Shown here one piece after another: positions 42,501-50,574 of a stretch of DNA of 64,000 nucleotides. The position numbers and the translations under genes are program-made. Source of the DNA: Mycobacterium sp. 852002-40037_SCH5390672. Lineage in GTDB: Bacteria > Actinomycetota > Actinomycetes > Mycobacteriales > Mycobacteriaceae. The notes below the pieces were generated by a model, which saw only the letters and a program-made list of their open reading frames with translations, made no database searches and was not told where the DNA came from. Each line of letters starts with the position of its first letter. Position 1 is the first letter of the stretch. The stretch lies in NCBI RefSeq assembly GCF_001665875.1, contig NZ_LZTA01000027.1, positions 1 through 64,000 of the forward strand, written 5' to 3'.

Positions 42501-42640
42501 AACTGCTATTGCTCGCCGGCACACCGGAAAACCCCGTTGCCGACGCGAATGCCGGTGCTGACCGCATCGACTCTTTGAGCCCGGACGCGTTGATCGCGAT
42601 GGCGCTGAGCTCGGCGGATGAAGAAGACACCGAACGATGA
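39542..42640 (+). CDS. pks9: Type I polyketide synthase KSQ-AT-ACP, probable loading module (Pks9 type)
   Basis: 1032 residues: KS (about 3-395), AT (about 500-800), ACP (about 875-955, S914) and a C-terminal docking region ending in helix RIDSLSPDALIAMALSS. The ketosynthase nucleophile is replaced by glutamine (Q146 in TVDSGQSSSLVAVH), while both histidines remain (EAHGTGTKVGD, KTNIGHAGSAAG). That is the KSQ state, which decarboxylates malonyl-ACP instead of condensing. The AT has GHSVGE (S593) and HAFH (H690), so malonyl is expected and the starter would be acetyl. No N-terminal docking helix exists. The TTG start (39542) is two bases after the previous stop, with no clear ribosome site. 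It is encoded after the modules it should prime. Confidence 0.9.
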   Translation: MTSTDVAIIGLACRFPGAADPGSFWRLIRDGREATQFTGDTGEFDADFFNVSPREACAMDPRQRLALELSWELLEDAFVIPETLRGEQVSVFLGAMTDEYAALTLRDLADNLDHHTFTGISRAMIANRISYAFGLHGPSMTVDSGQSSSLVAVHLGSQSVRSGQSSLAIAGGVHLNLSDEIAMLEREFGAVSVSGHTYAFDRRADGYVRGEGGGLVLLKPLATALQDGDRIRAVIRGSAVGNAGHSASAQTVPSARGEADVIRRALADAGLEGGDIDYIEAHGTGTKVGDAIEAQALGEIFAERADDPVRVGSVKTNIGHAGSAAGIAGLLKAVLAIEHSAIPPSLNHADPETELNHLGLQVNTALVSWPSADHPRRAGVSSFGMGGTNAHLVVEQPPTGWETAPPESPAGTDEAVPWVLSARSERALANQAQRLSAHLADRGEVNPLDVAWSLVSTRTHFEHRAVVVAGDREALATGLAGVATGESRPDVAVGQSISLGETVFAFPGQGSQWLGMGRQLYDRFDVFARAFDEAAAAADVHLRRPLREVMWGADPDLLRSTEFAQPALFALGIALAALWQSFGVTPDVVMGHSVGEIAAACVAGVLSLADASRMVAARGRLMAQLPPGGVMVAVGAGEAEVAGLLTDGVSIAAVNGPNAVVLSGAQTPVEALADRLAQAGRRVHRLAVSHAFHSPLMQPMIAEFSAAVADIESSAPRIRLVSNVTGQLAGPGYGSAQYWAAHIGAPVRFFEGVRVAEAAGAGIFVELGPGAALTAAVDQSLSNARAISVPSMAKDRPETESLLSAAGQLFTRGVDPNWAGVFAGRNARRVELPTYGFARQRFWLGGRGALATGAPPATATRTPDLAHRLHALAPDDQRRVLLELVCEHAAAVSGHPGGHAINHDRAFGDLGFDSMIGVELRNRLTSHTGLALSRTLIFDYPTPAALADHLRHQLLHDEPVESDDEKMWSALRKIPVRELRRTGLLEKLLLLAGTPENPVADANAGADRIDSLSPDALIAMALSSADEEDTER

Positions 42641-42801
42641 ATTCCTTGCTGGCGGAGATGATTACGCGAACACAAAGCCGCCTTAATGCGACATGTGTTG
42701 AATACGAGATACTTTTGCGCGACCAAACAGGACGGCATAAACTTCCGGCATCAAGTGCAGTGGTGTTTAAGCTGGTTGGCATTCAAGAGAGCAGAGCATG
42801 A
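42637..42801 (+). CDS. Unrecognised 54-residue protein coupled to pks9 and pks11
   Basis: ATG at 42637 overlaps the pks9 stop (ATGA), and the TGA at 42799-42801 overlaps the pks11 ATG (ATGA). The frame thus spans the spacer exactly. The product begins [20 protein letters not shown] and ends [13 protein letters not shown]. It has one cysteine, a basic middle and no membrane helix or signal peptide. Base composition is distinctly less GC-rich than the flanking genes. No family is recognised. Candidate roles are an adaptor between ACP and type III synthase, or simply a coupling cistron. A chance frame of this length is possible, but the double overlap argues otherwise. Confidence 0.5.
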   Translation: MNSLLAEMITRTQSRLNATCVEYEILLRDQTGRHKLPASSAVVFKLVGIQESRA

Positions 42802-43859
42802 GCGTCATCGCGGGTGTGTGCGGCGCGTTGCCGCCGCACCGTTATAGCCAAAGCGAAATCACCGACCAGGTGGTCAAGTTCCCGGCGTTGACCGAACACG
42901 AAGAGATCGTCCGGCGCCTGCACGCCGCCGCCAAAGTCAACAGTCGCCACTTCGTGCTGCCCATCGAGCGATACCACGCGCTCACCGACTTCGGTGACGC
43001 CAACGAAATCTTCATCGACAAAGGCGTGGAGCTGGGCTGCGACGCGCTACTGGGCGCGCTCGATGAGGCCGGGCTGCAACCGCAAGACATCGACATGATC
43101 GCCACGACGACGGTCACCGGCATTGCGGTGCCGTCGCTCGACGCCCGGATCGTCGGGCGCCTCGGCCTGCGTCCGGACGTGCGCCGGGCGCCGCTGTTCG
43201 GCCTGGGTTGCGCGGCCGGGGCGGCGGGTGTGGGGCGGCTGCACGATTACCTGCGTGGTGCGCCCGACGGCGTCGCTGTCCTGGTGTCGGTCGAGCTGTG
43301 CTCGCTCACCTTTCCGACGGTCCGGCCGACCGTGTCGGGATTGGTCGGCACGGCGATGTTCGGTGACGGCGCCGCCGCGGTGGTCGCCGTCGGCGACCGT
43401 CGCGCCGAGCAGCTGAATTCCGCCGGACCCGACATCCTGGATTCGCGCAGCCGTCTGTACCCCGAATCGCTGCACATCATGGGCTGGAACATCGGCTCGG
43501 ACGGAATGCAGCTGGTGATGTCCCCGGAGCTGCCGAGCGTCATCGACCGTTACCTGGCCGACGACGTGAACACGTTCCTCGTCGCACATGGGCTGACGAA
43601 GGACGACATCGGCGCCTGGGTGACCCACCCCGGAGGCCCGAAAGTCATCAGCACGATCGCCAAGTGCCTCGAACTGCCCCCGGAGGCGCAGGAACTGACC
43701 TGGCGCTCGCTCGGGGAAGTTGCCAACATGTCGTCGGCGTCAGTGCTGCACATCCTGCGTGACACCGTCGCCAAACCGCCGCCCAGCGCAAGCCCTGGGC
43801 TGATGCTCGCGATGGGTCCCGGGTTCGGCTCCGAACTGGTGCTACTGCGCTGGCACTGA
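42798..43859 (+). CDS. pks11: Type III polyketide synthase (Pks11 type)
   Basis: 353 residues, paralogous to the enzyme at 25542 over its whole length. Catalytic residues are C138 ([14 protein letters not shown]), histidine in [12 protein letters not shown] and asparagine in [14 protein letters not shown], so it should be active. Pks11 of M. tuberculosis makes methyl-branched alkylpyrones from branched starters, which fits the methylmalonyl-type module in this locus. The ribosome site is poor, so translation probably depends on the preceding short frame. The gene ends 42 bp from the convergent ABC-F gene. The cytochrome P450 gene that I remember following pks11 in M. tuberculosis is absent. 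Confidence 0.95.
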   Translation: MSVIAGVCGALPPHRYSQSEITDQVVKFPALTEHEEIVRRLHAAAKVNSRHFVLPIERYHALTDFGDANEIFIDKGVELGCDALLGALDEAGLQPQDIDMIATTTVTGIAVPSLDARIVGRLGLRPDVRRAPLFGLGCAAGAAGVGRLHDYLRGAPDGVAVLVSVELCSLTFPTVRPTVSGLVGTAMFGDGAAAVVAVGDRRAEQLNSAGPDILDSRSRLYPESLHIMGWNIGSDGMQLVMSPELPSVIDRYLADDVNTFLVAHGLTKDDIGAWVTHPGGPKVISTIAKCLELPPEAQELTWRSLGEVANMSSASVLHILRDTVAKPPPSASPGLMLAMGPGFGSELVLLRWH

Positions 43860-43900
43860 GCGGGTAACCGACTCACGAAACCTGTTGCCGCACAACGACG

Positions 43901-45700
43901 TCACTCGAGCAGCTCGGAGAGCTCCAGCCAGCGACTCTCCGTCGCGGCGACCTCGTCCTCGAGTGCGCGCAACTCCTGGGTGAGCCGGGTGATGCCGACA
44001 TGGTCGGAATGGTCATGCGCGGCCAGTTCGTTGTGCTTGTCCTTGATTCGGTCCGCCAACCGCGCGAGCTGGCGGTCGACCGAGGCCACCTCTTTCTCCG
44101 CCGCGCGGCGTTGCGCGCCGGACATCGCCGGCTGCGATGTCGTCGAAGCCTCGGACGGGGGTGAGGGCCGCGACGATTCAGTGCTCGGCTGGGTCGTCCG
44201 GTGCTCGGCCAGCCGCAGGTACTCGTCGACGCCGCCCGGCAGATGCCGCAGCCGCCCGTCGAGCACCGCGTACTGCTGATCGGTGACCCGCTCCAGCAAG
44301 TAACGGTCGTGCGAGACGACGATCAGCGTGCCCGCCCAGGAGTCGAGCAGATCCTCCATCGCGGTCAGCGTGTCGGTGTCGACGTCGTTGGTCGGCTCGT
44401 CCAGCAGCAAAACGTTGGGTTCGGACAACAGCGTGAGCATCAGCTGCAGTCGCCGCCGCTGGCCGCCAGAGAGATCATCGACGCGGGCGGACAGCTGGCC
44501 TCGGGAGAACCCGAGTCGCTCCAGCAGCTGCGCCGGCGTGACCTCACGGCCGTCGACCTGATAAGCGCCGGGCAGTCTGCCCAGCACATCGGCGATCCGG
44601 TCGCCGCTGACCGCGGCCAGCGCATCGCCCTGTTGGTCGAGCACCGCCAGTCGCACCGTCTTGCCGCGCTTGACCCGTCCCGCGTCCGGCTCGATAGTGC
44701 CGTCGATCAATCCCAGCAAAGTCGACTTACCGGCGCCGTTGGCTCCGACGATGCCGGTGCGTTCGCCGGGAGCGATCCGCCATTCGATATCGCGCAGCAC
44801 CGGTCGCCCGTCAAACGCGACCGACACGTCGAGAAGATCGATCACGTCCTTGCCGAGGCGGGCGGTGGCCAGCTTGGCCAACTCGACGGTGTTGCGCAGC
44901 GGCGGCACGTCGGCGATCAGCTGGTTCGCCGCCTCGATCCGGAACTTGGGCTTCGAGGTTCGCGCTGGCGCGCCGCGACGCAGCCACGCCAGCTCCTTGC
45001 GCATCAGGTTCTGCCGCTTGGACTCGGCAAGGGCGCCCATCCGGTCCCGCTCGACGCGCTGCAGCACGTAAGCCGCGTACCCGCCGTCGAACGGTTCGAC
45101 GATCCCGTCGTGCACCTCCCACGTCGTGGTGGCGACTTCGTCGAGGAACCAGCGGTCGTGGGTCACCAGCAGCAGCCCGCCGGTGTTGCGCGCCCAGCGT
45201 TGCCGCAGATGTCCGGCCAGCCAGGTGATGCCCTCGATGTCGAGATGGTTGGTCGGCTCGTCAAGCGCGATGACGTCCCATTCGCCGATCAGCAATCTGG
45301 CCAGTTGCACCCGGCGGCGCTGTCCGCCGGATAGCGTGGAAACTGTTGCCTCCCAGGTGATGTCGGAGACCAGCCCGGCGACCACATCGCGGACCCGCGC
45401 GTCACCGGCCCACTGGTGTTCGGCCGCCTCACCGACGAGCGTGTAGCCCACGCTGCTCTCCGGGTCCAGGGTGTCGGCCTGGCTGAGCGCACCGACCCGC
45501 AACCCGCTGCGTTGGGTGACCCGGCCGGAATCGGGGCGTAGCTGGCCGGTCAGCAGCCGCAACAGGCTGGATTTCCCGTCACCGTTTCGCCCGACGATGC
45601 CGATGCGCGCGCCGTCGTTGACCCCGAGCGTGATCGACTCGAAGACCACCTGAGTCGGATATTCGAGGTGTACGGCCTCAGCTCCAAGTAGGTGCGCCAC
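43901..45700 (-). CDS. ABC-F family ATPase (Uup-like)
   Basis: 599 residues, two ABC domains in one chain and no membrane helix, so it is a soluble ribosome-associated ABC-F protein and not a transporter. NBD1 has Walker A GRNGDGKSSLLRLL and signature LSGGQRRRVQLARLL. The interdomain linker is short and basic. NBD2 has GANGAGKSTLLGLIDG and LSGGQRRRLQLML. The C-terminus (about 520-599) is a coiled coil (DRQLARLADRIKDKHNELAA). It is probably the intact version of Rv1667c/Rv1668c, annotated in M. tuberculosis as two parts of a macrolide transporter. A role in ribosome rescue or antibiotic protection is inferred from the family. Confidence 0.9.
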   Translation of the reverse strand: MAHLLGAEAVHLEYPTQVVFESITLGVNDGARIGIVGRNGDGKSSLLRLLTGQLRPDSGRVTQRSGLRVGALSQADTLDPESSVGYTLVGEAAEHQWAGDARVRDVVAGLVSDITWEATVSTLSGGQRRRVQLARLLIGEWDVIALDEPTNHLDIEGITWLAGHLRQRWARNTGGLLLVTHDRWFLDEVATTTWEVHDGIVEPFDGGYAAYVLQRVERDRMGALAESKRQNLMRKELAWLRRGAPARTSKPKFRIEAANQLIADVPPLRNTVELAKLATARLGKDVIDLLDVSVAFDGRPVLRDIEWRIAPGERTGIVGANGAGKSTLLGLIDGTIEPDAGRVKRGKTVRLAVLDQQGDALAAVSGDRIADVLGRLPGAYQVDGREVTPAQLLERLGFSRGQLSARVDDLSGGQRRRLQLMLTLLSEPNVLLLDEPTNDVDTDTLTAMEDLLDSWAGTLIVVSHDRYLLERVTDQQYAVLDGRLRHLPGGVDEYLRLAEHRTTQPSTESSRPSPPSEASTTSQPAMSGAQRRAAEKEVASVDRQLARLADRIKDKHNELAAHDHSDHVGITRLTQELRALEDEVAATESRWLELSELLE

Positions 45701-45712
45701 TGGGCCGACCCT

Positions 45713-45829
45713 AGCGCGGCGACGATGCCGGCCGGCCGACGGCCGGGGGAGGAGCCGCGCAGTTTGGCCCCAGCGCGGTGACGATGCCGGCCGGCTGACG
45801 GCCGGGGGAGGAGCCGCGCAGTTTGGCCC
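45713..45829. repeat. 59-bp tandem repeat, two copies
   Basis: Unit 1 (45713-45771) and unit 2 (45772-45829) differ at two positions across about 58 bp. Each contains GCGGYGACGATGCCGGCC, then GACGGCCGGGGGAGGAG and CCGCGCAGTTTGGCCC. The GACGATG and GGGGAGGAG blocks echo the arginine-operon spacers. It fills the gap between the ABC-F start and the PAS-ANTAR stop. Copy number may vary between strains. Confidence 0.9.
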
Positions 45830-45838
45830 GAGCTGTCG

Positions 45839-46525
45839 CTATTCCAGGGTCAGCAGTGCCTGGTCCACTTGGCTTTGCGTCTCCGCCGATGCCTTGCTGG
45901 CCACGGCGTCCAGGAAACGGCTCGCGACGTCGCGCAGCTTGAGGTTCGCCTCCTGGGAACGCCACACCAGAATGTCGAACGCACGCTCGGCGGAGATGCC
46001 GTAGGCGATCATCAGCACGCCCTTCGCCTGCTCGATGCGCGCGCGGGCGTCGGCCACCGCCGAGAGCACGTTGCTGATATCCGAGTGCAGGGAGTCGGTG
46101 ACGTCGACATAGAACCCGGACGTGCCGGCCAGCGCGCCGCTGCCGTCGACCATCCGATCGCCGGCGACGACGACGCAGCGGGTGCGTCCGGCGGTGTCGA
46201 TAATGCGGTGCCGGCTGCTGAACGGCTTTCCCTTCATCACCCGGTCCAGCACGGCGGCCACCCGCTCCCGGTCCTCGGGATGCTTGTGTTGCAGCAGCAG
46301 TTCCGTGGTGGGCTCCACCTGTCCCGGCTTGTAGCCGTGCATGCGCGCCACCGCATCCGACCACTCCCAGCGATGGCCGTCGATGTAGAACCAGAACCTG
46401 CCGACGCGTTGCGGCTCACCGAGACCCAATACCAAGTCGACAGCGCTCAGGTCGTCTTCCACGACGACGTCAGGCACCAGCGCCTCCGGGCGCTCAACAG
46501 CTTCGTCGTTGGAGTTCACCGTCAT
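45839..46525 (-). CDS. PAS-ANTAR domain regulator
   Basis: 228 residues. A PAS-like sensor domain occupies about 45-150 (FWFYIDGHRWEWSDAVARMH through TSGFYVDVTDS). The C-terminal ~60 residues are an ANTAR RNA-binding domain (ARARIEQAKGVLMIAYGISA, then AFDILVWRSQEANLKLRDVA). ANTAR proteins bind paired hairpins in nascent RNA and prevent termination. The open frame continues upstream to 46990 but overlaps the preceding gene. ATG at 46525 has GGGGA 8 nt upstream. It is last in a minus-strand cluster of metabolic genes, 103 bp after the enolase-superfamily gene, and could control them or distant targets. Confidence 0.88.
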   Translation of the reverse strand: MTVNSNDEAVERPEALVPDVVVEDDLSAVDLVLGLGEPQRVGRFWFYIDGHRWEWSDAVARMHGYKPGQVEPTTELLLQHKHPEDRERVAAVLDRVMKGKPFSSRHRIIDTAGRTRCVVVAGDRMVDGSGALAGTSGFYVDVTDSLHSDISNVLSAVADARARIEQAKGVLMIAYGISAERAFDILVWRSQEANLKLRDVASRFLDAVASKASAETQSQVDQALLTLE

Positions 46526-46628
46526 CGTGCGTTTCCCCGATCCCCTTTGTGAAAACCTTGGCCTATCGATTCCCGTTTTGCGCGCGTTCATTCCTCGCCA
46601 TACGGCGTTTACCGGCAGTGCTTGACGG

Positions 46629-47735
46629 TCAGGCCACCCGGTACCGCTCGGCGTCCTGGTGTTTGAACTCCAGGCCGAAGCCCGGTCGGTGTTGATCGGG
46701 CCGCAACGCGCCGCCCTCGGGCGACAGGGCGCCTTCGAAGAGCATCTGTTCGATGCGGTGGTGGTCGTGGAAGTACTCCAGGTGCCGCAGGTTCGGGATG
46801 GTGCTGGCGACGTGGGCGTGCAGGTTGGGAGCGCAGTGCCCGGACACGTCCACGTTGTGCGCGGCGGCCACGGCGGCGGCGCGCAACCAGTCGGTGATGC
46901 CCCCGCATCGAGTGACGTCGATCTGCAGGCAGTCCACCGCGTCGGCGGCGAGCATCCGGTTGAAGTAGGCCAGGTCGTAGCCGTACTCACCGGCGGTGAC
47001 GTCCGGGGTCACCTGGTCGCGGACTTCCCGTAGCCCGGCCAGGTCATCGGAGGAGACGGGTTCTTCGAACCATGTGACATCGTGGTCGGCCATGGCGTGG
47101 GCCACGCGGATCGCCTGCTTGCGGCGATAGCCGCCGTTGGCGTCGACATACAGCGCGGCGTCGGGCCCGATCACCTTGCGCGCCAGGGCAATCCGATCAA
47201 GGTCGCGGCTCACGTCGGAGCCCCATGACTCACCGATCTTGATTTTGACGCGGGGGATCTTCCACTCGTCGACCCAGCGTTCGAGCTGGGCGCGGGTGGT
47301 GCGCTCGTCGTAGGTGGTGAAGCCGCCGCTGCCATAGATCGGTACTTCGGCATGTGCCATGCCGATCAATCGGCATACCGGTAGCTCCAGCAGCTTGCCC
47401 TTGAGGTCCCACAGCGCGGTGTCGAGCGCCGAGATCGCGCAGGACGCCAACCCGGGCCGCCCGTTGTTGCGCATCGCCCTGACCATCGACGTCCACCGGG
47501 CTCCGATGTCCACGGCGCTGTGTCCGGTGAGCGCGCCGGCGAGCTTCTCGCTGATCAGCTTGCCGCACACGCCGTCGGCATAGGTGTAGCCGATTCCGCG
47601 TCGACCGCCGGCCGTGACCTCGGCCAGCACCAGGGTGGTCGACGACCAGGACAGCGTGCCATCGGCTTCCGGTGCGTCGGTGGGGATTTCGTAGACCTGC
47701 GCGGTGACTTCTTCGATCCGCGCGTCGGGCGTCAT
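46629..47735 (-). CDS. Enolase-superfamily enzyme, mandelate-racemase/acid-sugar-dehydratase type
   Basis: 368 residues. The N-terminal capping domain is followed by a TIM barrel with VKIKIGESWG (KxK general base), YVDANGG (Asp), WFEEPVS (Glu) and TAGEYGY (Glu) as Mg ligands. DVTRCGGITDW and VSGHCAPNLHAH provide the Asp/His pair of the mandelate-racemase subgroup. Most relatives dehydrate sugar acids such as gluconate or galactonate, but the substrate cannot be read from sequence. ATG at 47735 overlaps the SDR stop by 4 nt. Neighbouring oxidoreductases that could make sugar acids support that class. Confidence 0.85.
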   Translation of the reverse strand: MTPDARIEEVTAQVYEIPTDAPEADGTLSWSSTTLVLAEVTAGGRRGIGYTYADGVCGKLISEKLAGALTGHSAVDIGARWTSMVRAMRNNGRPGLASCAISALDTALWDLKGKLLELPVCRLIGMAHAEVPIYGSGGFTTYDERTTRAQLERWVDEWKIPRVKIKIGESWGSDVSRDLDRIALARKVIGPDAALYVDANGGYRRKQAIRVAHAMADHDVTWFEEPVSSDDLAGLREVRDQVTPDVTAGEYGYDLAYFNRMLAADAVDCLQIDVTRCGGITDWLRAAAVAAAHNVDVSGHCAPNLHAHVASTIPNLRHLEYFHDHHRIEQMLFEGALSPEGGALRPDQHRPGFGLEFKHQDAERYRVA

Positions 47736-48748
47736 CGCGCCCACCGGCGGCCCGCGCGCGCCGCTAGCCACGCGCCCAGCCCCGCGGCGCTCAGCGCGCC
47801 GGTGCCGCTGACGATCGGATGTTGGGACGCCCACAGTTGCGGGCTGTGGTCGTGCGACTCGTCGTCGAACTGACCGCGTGGGCCATGGTCGGTGCCCGGT
47901 TCCTGGTCCAGCGGCTGCCACAGGTTGTGGGGCCGGTCGGGACCGACGTGTTCCTCGGTCTGCTGGGAGTCGTATCCGGTCCGGCCCAGGTAGCGGTCCA
48001 GCAGCGGCGCGGCGAACTTCTGCGCCAGCAGCGTCACCATGGTGGAATCGCCGACCCAAAATTGTTTGCGCCCCGGGTGATCGGCGGCGTACAGGACGCC
48101 GCGGGCGGCGACCTCGGGCTGGTAGATCGGCGGCACCGGTTGGGGATGGCGGGGCAGCCTGGACAGCACCCAGGAGAATTGCGGGGTGTTGACCGCGGGC
48201 ATTTGGACCACGGTGATCCGCACGTTGGAGCCCTCATGGAACAGTTCGCAGCGCACCGATTCGGTGAACCCGTTGACCGCGTGCTTGGCCCCGCAGTAGG
48301 CCGACTGCAGCGGGATGGATCGCTGACTGAGCGCCGAACCCACCTGCACGATGGTGCCGCGGTTGCGGGGACGCATCTTGGCCAGCGCCGCCATGGTGCC
48401 GTGCACGTACCCCAGGTAGGACACCTCGGTCACGCGTTTGAACTCCTCGGCACTGATCTCGCTGAACGGCGCGAACACGGAGGTGAACGCGACGTTGACC
48501 CAGACGTCGATGGGACCGAAGGCGGCCTCGGCCTCGTCGGCGGCGGCGGCGACGGCCGAGTGGTCGGCCACATCGGTCGGGATGGCCAACGCCTTGCCGC
48601 CGCCGGCTTCGACGTCGCGGGCGGCGCCGTCAAGCCCGGCGGCGCCGCGCGCGAGCAGGGCGACGTTGGCGCCGCGCTGCCCGAACTGTTGGGCGGTGGC
48701 GCGGCCGATGCCGGCGCTGGCTCCGGTGATCACCACTGTCTGTGTCAT
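47732..48748 (-). CDS. Short-chain dehydrogenase/reductase with C-terminal extension
   Basis: 338 residues. NAD(P) loop TGASAGIGRATAQQFG, catalytic serine in QVGSALSQRS and YCGAK for the Tyr/Lys pair. A typical SDR ends near residue 250. Here about 80 extra residues include a His/Asp/Gln-rich stretch and a final hydrophobic segment (IVSGTGALSAAGLGAWLAAR) that may touch the membrane. It is part of the minus-strand oxidoreductase cluster, 32 bp after the GH15 gene and overlapping the enolase-type gene. The substrate is unknown. Confidence 0.9.
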   Translation of the reverse strand: MTQTVVITGASAGIGRATAQQFGQRGANVALLARGAAGLDGAARDVEAGGGKALAIPTDVADHSAVAAAADEAEAAFGPIDVWVNVAFTSVFAPFSEISAEEFKRVTEVSYLGYVHGTMAALAKMRPRNRGTIVQVGSALSQRSIPLQSAYCGAKHAVNGFTESVRCELFHEGSNVRITVVQMPAVNTPQFSWVLSRLPRHPQPVPPIYQPEVAARGVLYAADHPGRKQFWVGDSTMVTLLAQKFAAPLLDRYLGRTGYDSQQTEEHVGPDRPHNLWQPLDQEPGTDHGPRGQFDDESHDHSPQLWASQHPIVSGTGALSAAGLGAWLAARAGRRWAR

Positions 48749-48780
48749 CGCGAATCTCCTTTCCGTTCAATCAGTCTCGA

Positions 48781-50574
48781 TCACTCACTGTGGACTGCCT
48801 CGTCGGCGAGGGTGGCCGTGCATTCCAACATCAGCGCGTGCGCGAACGCCTGGGGCAGGTTGCCGCGGAGCTGGCGCTGCTTAATGTCGTATTCCTCGCA
48901 AAACAATCCCGGGGGCCCGCAGGCGGCGCGGTTGCGTTCGAACCAGCGCATCGCGCAGTGACCGTGGCCGAGCTGGTGTTCGGCCAGCGCCATCATGAAT
49001 CCGCAGAGCAGGAAGGCCCCTTCGGCGTCGCCGAGGTCACGCTCGTCGTGGCGGAAGCGGTAGACGAACCCGTCTTCGGTGAGCTGGTTGCGAACGGCGT
49101 CGAGGGTGGCGCGGGTGCGAGGGTCACTGACCGGGATGGCGCCGCGCAGCGGCGGCAGCACGAGCGACGCGTCGACCTGGGACAGCTGTGGGCTGCGCTG
49201 CCAGTATCCGCCCTGCGGGTGCAGGCTGCTGCAGGCGGTGTCGGCCAGGATCGCGTCGGCCAGTGACGTGCACGCGGCGATCTCGGCGCCGGCGCCGGCC
49301 ACCTCGCCGATGCGACGAAGCCCGGCCACGCAGGCCAGCCGGGATTGGGTCCAGTGCTGGTCATCGATTTCCCAGATCCCGGCCTCTGGCTCCCGCCAGC
49401 GCTTCTCGATGGCGCTGATGGCGATCTGTGCGGCGCGCCATCCTTCGGCGTCGAGGCGGTCAGCCCGTCCGGCTACGGCCAGCAACTGCAGCGACTCGCC
49501 GAAGACGTCGAGTTGGAACTGCTGGTTGACCCGGTTGCCGAGCTTGTCGGTGCCGCCCGGGTAGCCGGGGAGATCCAGGGTTTGTTCGCTGGGCACGGAA
49601 CCGCCGCTGATGGTGTAGGCGGGTTTGAGGTTCGGACCGTCCTCGAGAAGTCGGGCGCCGACGAACTCGACCGCACGGTCGAGCAGCTCCGTGGCCCCGG
49701 CGGCCCCGGCGGCAATCCCGGCATAGGCCTGGTCGCGGATCCACGCGTAGCGGTAGTCATAGTTCCGGCTGGTGTGCGCCCGTTCCGGCAGGCTCATCGT
49801 GGCGGCGGCCACCATGCCGCCCGCGCTGCTGGTCAGCCCGCGCAGCACCGCGTAGGAGTGATGCCCATCGCGGGGAGCGATGCTGCAGTTCAGCTGAGGC
49901 ACGCTGCGGTGCCAGGCATCCGTGGTGGCGTCCCAGGCGATGTTCAGATCGGGCGGTTGGTCGCTCAGTGGGCGTTCGGATAACTCGAGCATGAGGTCGT
50001 AATGCTGACCCTCGCCGACAGTGATTTCGGTGGTGAGCAGTCCGCCCCGGCCGCGTGCCGAGCGCACGGTGTGCGCGTCGGAGCCGCCCACCCAGCGCCA
50101 GTTCAACGGCCCTGACCGGCCGCGCCAGATTCCGTTATCCAAGCTCAGGCGGCCCGGACCGTGGCGACCGAACGCGGCGCTCGGGGCCAGCAGCACCCGC
50201 AGTCGCGTGGTGCCACGGCAACCCATGATGCGCCGCAGCAGCACCACGCGATCCGGCTCCCCTGGAAAGGCCAGCGCCTCACGGCATTCCACGACGCTGG
50301 TGCGGGTGATCCAACGGTTGCGCCAGATCAGGGTGCCCGGTTCGTAATAGCCGCCCCAGACGTGCCGCACGTCCGTCGGCGTGACCGCAAATACTCCGTC
50401 GCCGCCGATCAGCCCGGAGAAGACGGCGTCGGAATCCCAGCGCGGCGCGCACATCCACGCGACGTCGCCCTGTGGCCCGATCAAGGCGCCGCGCTCGCCG
50501 TCGGCGAGCAGCGCGTACTCGCGCAGCACCCGCGGCGGCAACGCTGCCTCGACGTCGATAGTGCGCTCAGCCAC
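48781..50574 (-). CDS. Glycoside hydrolase family 15 enzyme (glucoamylase/trehalase-like)
   Basis: 597 residues, cytosolic, without a signal peptide. The N-terminal beta-sandwich (LREYALLADGERGALIGPQG, DVAWMCAPRWDS) precedes an (alpha/alpha)6 barrel with NYDYRYAWIRDQAY. The two probable catalytic glutamates lie in EAGIWEID and DAEGAFLLC, both conserved relative to mycobacterial GH15 trehalase. GNLPQAFAHALML follows near the C-terminus. It releases glucose from trehalose or alpha-glucans in characterised relatives. The start overlaps the GMC oxidoreductase stop by 8 nt. Confidence 0.9.
   Translation of the reverse strand: MAERTIDVEAALPPRVLREYALLADGERGALIGPQGDVAWMCAPRWDSDAVFSGLIGGDGVFAVTPTDVRHVWGGYYEPGTLIWRNRWITRTSVVECREALAFPGEPDRVVLLRRIMGCRGTTRLRVLLAPSAAFGRHGPGRLSLDNGIWRGRSGPLNWRWVGGSDAHTVRSARGRGGLLTTEITVGEGQHYDLMLELSERPLSDQPPDLNIAWDATTDAWHRSVPQLNCSIAPRDGHHSYAVLRGLTSSAGGMVAAATMSLPERAHTSRNYDYRYAWIRDQAYAGIAAGAAGATELLDRAVEFVGARLLEDGPNLKPAYTISGGSVPSEQTLDLPGYPGGTDKLGNRVNQQFQLDVFGESLQLLAVAGRADRLDAEGWRAAQIAISAIEKRWREPEAGIWEIDDQHWTQSRLACVAGLRRIGEVAGAGAEIAACTSLADAILADTACSSLHPQGGYWQRSPQLSQVDASLVLPPLRGAIPVSDPRTRATLDAVRNQLTEDGFVYRFRHDERDLGDAEGAFLLCGFMMALAEHQLGHGHCAMRWFERNRAACGPPGLFCEEYDIKQRQLRGNLPQAFAHALMLECTATLADEAVHSE

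Noticed and set aside
46526..46990. Upstream extension of the PAS-ANTAR frame
   Set aside because: It overlaps the enolase-superfamily gene in another phase, is Thr/Pro/Arg-rich like shadow translation, and a good ATG with ribosome site exists at 46525.
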